From Harmonia axyridis (Eukaryota; Arthropoda; Insecta; Coleoptera; Coccinellidae): a DNA stretch of 64,000 bases. The notes under the pieces are model-generated. The model did no database searches. It was given only the letters and a program-made list of their open reading frames with translations, and was not told the DNA's origin. Every line of letters starts with the position of its first letter. Position 1 is the first letter of the stretch. The stretch is taken from positions 48,143,720-48,207,719 of the forward strand of contig NC_059504.1 in the NCBI RefSeq assembly GCF_914767665.1. The letters run 5' to 3'. Made by a program: the position numbers and the translations under genes. Shown piece by piece: positions 59,390 to 64,000 of the stretch.

Positions 59390-59893
59390 CCGTTTTGTTG
59401 GAACCACAGCTCCTGGACATCATGGTTGTTCAATTCAGCAATGAAAAAGTTAGTAATCATGGCTCTATACCGATCAATATTGACTGTAACGTTCTGGCCA
59501 TCATCGTTTTTGAAGAAGTACGGACCAATGATTCCACCAGCCCATAAAGCGCACCAAACAGTCAGTTTTTCTGGATGTAACGGTGTTTCGACATACACTT
59601 GAGGATTACCTCCACTCCAAATGCGGCAGTTTCGTTTGTTGACGTAGCCATTCAACCAGAAGTGCGCTTCATCGCTAAACAAAATAAAATGGACGTAGTG
59701 CGCGATACGTATTCCGCACAGAACCATTATTTTCGAAATAAAATTGCCATATTTGCATGCATTGTTCAGGCGTGAGTCTATTCAAAATGAATTGCCAAAC
59801 CAAACTGAGAATAAATCACATCAGCTGTTAAATCGGTCGCCATCTTGAACAGTAATGCCAACTTAAAGTTATATACTTCGAAGAAAAACACTC
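59390..59893 (-). mobile_element. Truncated DD41D transposon, copy 4 (5' half)
   Basis: On the minus strand the 5' terminus (inverted AACACTCG, near 59893) leads through the shared leader and the same deletion junction. It continues into IRIAHYVHFILFSDEAHFWL, NGYVNKRNCRIWSGGNPQVY, TVWCALWAGGIIGPYF and WFQQNG, with N where the catalytic D should be. It then breaks off at about 59390 into unrelated sequence. The 3' half is absent. Confidence 0.85.
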
Positions 59894-60088
59894 GTTATTA
59901 GCACCTCGATCCTTGAAGAAGAAAATGAATGAAGGAGAAAGAATAAGGACACATCCTCAAATAGAAGTGCTAACCGTAGACACGTGTTCCCCTATTTCAT
60001 GAACAATCACCTCATTAGCCTTTCCACATTAAGATAATGAATTTTGTTTTTTTTGTAGTTGATAAATATAATGCCTGATAAGTATATA

Positions 60089-60691
60089 CAGGGTGTTTCC
60101 TAAACATACGGCAAAAATTCAGGGGGTTGTTCCTTGGACTATTCTAAGAATATTTTGTCCTTTGATGATTTTTGAAAAACCTATTTGTTTCGAAGATAAA
60201 GGGGAAACAAAATTTCAGATAATAACATTTTATTATGAAAAATTACATGAAAATTCAACTCAACCTACAAAAACTGTTGAAAATGACCACCTCTAGCCAG
60301 CATACAAGCATCCAATCTTCTCCTCATTGACTGCCGAACCCTTTCAAAAACACCAGGATCATTTCTTATTAAGTTACACCCAGCAATGATCCGATTTCGC
60401 AAGTCTTCCACATTTTCTACTGGAGTGGTATAAACTAATAAAAACTGGCCGTTTTTAGTAATTTGAATGTTGTTAAACAAATTTAAAAATAAATTGTACC
60501 TACTTAGTAAACACAGTGCGGTACGCATTTTTATTTAAACTATTATTAATTTTAAAAATATGAAAAATGTTTTTCGCCCTGTATCTTCGAAACAAAGAGG
60601 TTTTTCAAAAATCATCTAGGGACAAAACATGCTTAAAATAGTCCAAGGAACAACCCCCTGAATTTTTGCCGCATGTTTAGGAAACACCCTG
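60089..60691 (-). mobile_element. 603-bp non-autonomous element with about 120-bp TIRs and a transposase tail
   Basis: The ends are TA|CAGGGTGTTTCCTAAACATA and the inverted TATG-like TGTTTAGGAAACACCCTG|TA. Similarity extends inward through AATTCAGGGGGTTGTTCCTT and TTTCGAAG.TA. The interior encodes, on the minus strand (60265-60528), TPVENVEDLRNRIIAGCNLI, GVFERVRQSMRRRLDACM and GGHFQQFL, the C-terminal end of a Tc1/mariner-superfamily transposase. It is therefore an internal deletion derivative of a larger autonomous element. Confidence 0.85.
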
Positions 60692-61208
60692 TATATCTGA
60701 ATGAATGAATGAATCTTCTTCCCGATTCTTCATTATCAAACAGCCTGATCCTCCCCAGCATGTGCAGATTTTTAAAAATGTCGGAAATTTTAGGGAGGAT
60801 CCGTCACTGAACCTCAACCCTTAACCTCGTGATTAAAGCCGACGGATTAAAAATAAAACTACATTGGTGACAATAAAAGCATATTCCTGTTTTATGTTTT
60901 CCGAAGGATGAATAGTTTATGTTCCATCTGCAATGTCGTTGGCCGGAGCTCCGAGGGGTTCCGTCCCAGTGCAATTAGTTCTGTACGTCGAAGAAATTCC
61001 TCCGCGAGATGTAGTAGATTCAAGATAATATAAACTTGGGAGTTTGGGGATCTGTCTTGTTGCCCTTGGGAAAAGTCTGGGGATTTTAGGGGTATTCGAT
61101 GCATCGGGGTTGGTAATTCGTTGTGCTATTAATTTTTCAGCGCTGCAGGAGATTGAAATGAAATTTCAATTATACCTAGTTTATTTTTTATTATTGGATC
61201 TTTCTTCA

Positions 61209-61263
<55 letters not shown>

Positions 61264-61379
61264 GAACTCGTTAAAAAAGTCAATCAAATTATTATACTAT
61301 CAACTTTTCTGGAGAGCAATTAGATTGCACAGTATTTCAGATTAAAAAAAAAACTTGCAAATTTTTTCTTTATGTTGTG
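60692..61379. other. Non-coding sequence
   Basis: I recognise no gene. It includes the TC microsatellite listed separately. Confidence 0.5.
61213..61259. repeat. (TC)n microsatellite
   Basis: About 23 uninterrupted TC units. Confidence 0.95.
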
Positions 61380-61870
61380 GTTTGACTGATGAAATTATAT
61401 TGCACCGCGACCTTATGGTCTATTGTGCCCCTCCATTAGAGCAGTTCTCACCAATAGTCGTCGTAGTTTACAGCTCGCCTTCCTGGTCCAGAGTTCTAAA
61501 GAACTCTAGTATCTGGGATGACTTCAAGAAGATTACTTCCTTAATTCCATAAGTTCCTCGAGCAAAGCATTTTTTACGTTGGCTACCGATGGCAAGGCAT
61601 TCCGTGACAAGCTACTTCCTCCTCCTTACAGAATCTGTAATCATCGTTTTCTGCTAGACTCATTCTCATGAGGTGCTTTCTGAGGCGGCAATGCCTTGTA
61701 AGGAATCCAGTGGAGAGGTGTAGCATAGCAAATATTCAGTTATATCTTAGATATCGCCGTATCAAAGTTCCGAAGAAACTTTTTGGAACTATCCAACCCA
61801 AAAAGATTCCGCCAGAGTGTTTCCCTTTCGGGTTTTTCCTTTTCCTGATTTCATTTCTTGTAAAGTGTGT
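61380..61870 (-). pseudogene. R1-like LINE 3' end, copy B
   Basis: It matches the minus-strand LINE at 35156-35540 (ACAGCTCGCCTTC, GGCAAGGCATT-like, CCTCCTCCTTACAGAATCTG, TGAGGTGCTTTCTGAG, AAGATTCCGCCAGAGTGTTT). It continues into the 3' UTR motif shared with 34.5 kb (CCTTATGGTCTATTGTGCCC). It has no RTE insertion at the point where copy A was interrupted, which gives the empty-site sequence. The coding part is broken. Confidence 0.7.
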
Positions 61871-61879
61871 TCTATTTAA

Positions 61880-62800
61880 AACTATAGAACTTTGAATTGC
61901 AATAAAACAACGATGAATTATTCGATTGACATGAATATTATTTATCCGCAAGATAATCTTGTGGCATTATATTTTAAATATGATTTCTGGCATATGACCG
62001 CCACGGCTGGCTCGGATGTAGTCCAATCTAGACGTCCAATTTTCGATGACTTTTTCCACCATTTCTGGCCGTATATCGGCAATAACATGGCGAATGTTGT
62101 CTTCCAAATGGTCAAGGGTTTGTGGCTTATCCGCATAGACCAATGACTTCACATCGTCCCACAGAAAGTAGTCTAGCGGTTTTAAATCACAAGATCTTGG
62201 AGGCCAATTCACAGGTCCAAAACGTGAAATTAGGCGGTCACCAAACGAGTCTTTCAATAAATCGATTGTGGCACGAGCTGTGTGACATGTTGCGCCGTCT
62301 TGTTGGAACCACAGCTCCTGGACATCATGGTTGTTCAATTCAGGAATGAAAAAGTTAGTAATCATGGCTCTATACCGATCACCATTGACTGTAACGTTCT
62401 GGCCATCATCGTTTTTGAAGAAGTACGGATCAATGATTCCACCAGCCCATAAAGCGCACCAAACAGTCAGTTTTTCTGAATATAACGGTGTTTCGACATA
62501 CACTTGAGGATTAGCTTAACTCCAAATGCGGCAGTTTTGTTTGTTGACGTAGCCATTCAACCAGAAGTGCGCTTCATCTCTAAACAAAATAAAATGGACG
62601 TAGTGCGCGATACGTATTCCCCACAGAACCATTATTTTCGAAATAAAATTGCACTATTTGCAAGCCCTTGTTCAGGCGTGAATCTATTTATGATGAATTG
62701 CTAAACCAAACTGAGAATAAGTCACTTGACAGCTGTTAAATCGGTCGCCATCTTGAACAGTAATGCCAATTTAAAGTTATATACCTAGAAAAAAACACCC
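61880..62800 (-). mobile_element. Internally deleted DD41D transposon, copy 3
   Basis: On the minus strand the 5' end GGGTGTTTTTTTCTAGGTAT lies at 62800. The leader and deletion junction match copies 2 and 4. The catalytic half reads with one stop at about 62517 (IWS then stop then ANPQVYVE). After that, 62503-61967 is open for 178 codons: TVWCALWAGGIIDPYFFKND, WFQQDGATCHTARATIDLLK, WPPRSCDLKPLDYFLW and a C-terminal IRASRGGHMPEIIFKI. I count 41 residues between the second and third acidic positions. It is the best-kept catalytic half of the four. It still lacks the DNA-binding half, and the 3' TIR is lost. Confidence 0.9.
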
Positions 62801-64000
62801 GTTAGATACATTTACCTATACCACAGAAATGTTCCGGGTCAATGAATGAAGTTTGTGCTCCTTTTCTGGCAAGTGTTTGGCCTCTTCATTCCCTTTGATT
62901 CCGTGTTTTTCAAGTTTCGTATTCATAATAGCCATTGTATCTCATGACGTGAGGGAAATTTTGTCACATTGAGAATAGAAATTTGAAAGCGTAGATGTTT
63001 GTTTCAACACGCCATAATAAAAATAGATACAGATTCGCTGTAATATTTGTCTTTGATAACATATCTTGAGAATTATAATGAGATTTTTATGAGTTTATTC
63101 AGTCCGAACCCTAAGGCACAGAAATATTTTTCCTAATATTGGCAAAGTCTGTAGGAACCGTTCGAAATTTTACAGTTCAGTTCACCGACCCCAGACTCAG
63201 TTCCAAAGCATACGGAATTTAAAATTTAAAAGATCCGGCAATTCTCGCGACAATTCGCTAACGGCTTTTGTCCCTGGCCGAAATAGAATTAGAGAAGAGT
63301 GTATATGCAAATTCGCTATGAATAATGCAGAACTTTTCCTAGCGAAAATCTGGGTCGTCATTTCATAATCCATTTCCGGGGCCGGAAGTTTGGAAAATTA
63401 TACGCGAGGAAAAGAGGCCGTCGATTCGGAAAATATTCTAGGAAATAGATCAGAAAAATACGAGGCGACAGGGTGGGAATTAAATCTTGGGATATAATAA
63501 GCTTGGTGCGATTGGAGAGATATCGTCAGAAGTCATTTTCCGGTTATTATTGGAAGTCGATGGCATTATTCCTCTTTGTTTGACTCTGCGCGTGGTTCAT
63601 GAACCAGGAAAGGAAAAACGAAGTGGTATAATCCTATTGGTGTTTCTCCTTCTGCCATATTGTGTTAATTTCCTGACGTTCTTGGATTTTGTCATTGTCA
63701 TTAAATTTCTCGAACTGCAGTGGTTATTGTTATATAAATTAAAATATTATTCGTTATATAATCGTAATTATGCGCATTATAAACTTTGAGGATATTATGA
63801 TCGTTGCACATTAGTATATTGTGCAACAAGAGGGGAAAGTCCAACATTATGGCACGAGCCTAAAAGGGGGATGCCGCAAATATACGAGTGAAAAACGTAC
63901 TTTCTTCACATGTTGCACACTTTACTTTTTCCTACAACTGCTACGGGAAGTAGTGTAGTCTTTTCAGTTTACTCAATTTCGAAAGTATGTTTTCCTATAA
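62801..64000. other. Non-coding sequence
   Basis: I see no recognisable gene or repeat. About 63160-63480 is GC-richer. The open frame 63487-63789 has no recognised domain. Confidence 0.5.

Noticed and set aside
61213..61259. TC repeat read as a coding Ser/Leu tract
   Set aside because: It is a simple microsatellite with no gene support.

Overview
This window looks like AT-rich insect nuclear DNA, most likely from a beetle or a related holometabolous insect. The evidence is one spliced exon of an arthropod-type neuroligin with canonical splice sites, and a dense layer of transposons typical of insects: mariner, Tc1, DD41D, hAT, and R4/Dong-, CR1-, RTE- and R1-like LINEs. There are no bacterial genes or operons and I recognised no tRNA or rRNA. 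Nearly all of the window appears to be intron or intergenic sequence. The only host coding exon I can support is at 18878-19075 on the minus strand, so much of the window could be neuroligin intron.

Layout: 0.8-9.3 kb holds decayed DD41D transposase copies, one with a nested RTE insertion and its 10-bp target duplication, plus two long-TIR MITEs. A CR1-like LINE 3' end lies at 10.0-10.8 kb and an R4/Dong-like LINE 3' end between two TAA microsatellites at 11.5-12.7 kb. Between 14.9 and 18.6 kb are dead mariner copies, followed by the neuroligin exon. A 1.4-kb palindrome (21.9-23.3 kb), a diverged tandem triplication (23.3-25.0 kb), a Tc1-like element with both TIRs (25.4-26.9 kb) and a mariner with both TIRs (28.5-29.8 kb) follow.

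At 30.7-32.3 kb lies a compact unit with an apparently intact three-exon tyrosine recombinase gene flanked by palindromic repeats built on CATATTTCCC. It is the best candidate in the window for an active or little-described mobile system. From 32.5 to 46.3 kb come deleted DD41D copies, an R1-like LINE interrupted by an RTE LINE, a second copy of a 0.5-kb AGACGA-rich repeat, and a palindromic MITE interrupted by about 3.2 kb that includes a hAT transposase fragment. A 5.8-kb inverted repeat (47.3-53.1 kb) has two 2.8-2.9-kb arms, each carrying the same unrecognised 164-codon ORF and a broken gag-like reading frame. The final 11 kb has small MITEs, two more DD41D copies, another R1-like fragment and a TC microsatellite.

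Apart from the recombinase gene, and possibly the 164-codon ORF, every transposon protein seen here is broken or partial. No pathway or operon links these genes. The organising theme is repeated, nested transposon insertion around one synaptic-adhesion gene.
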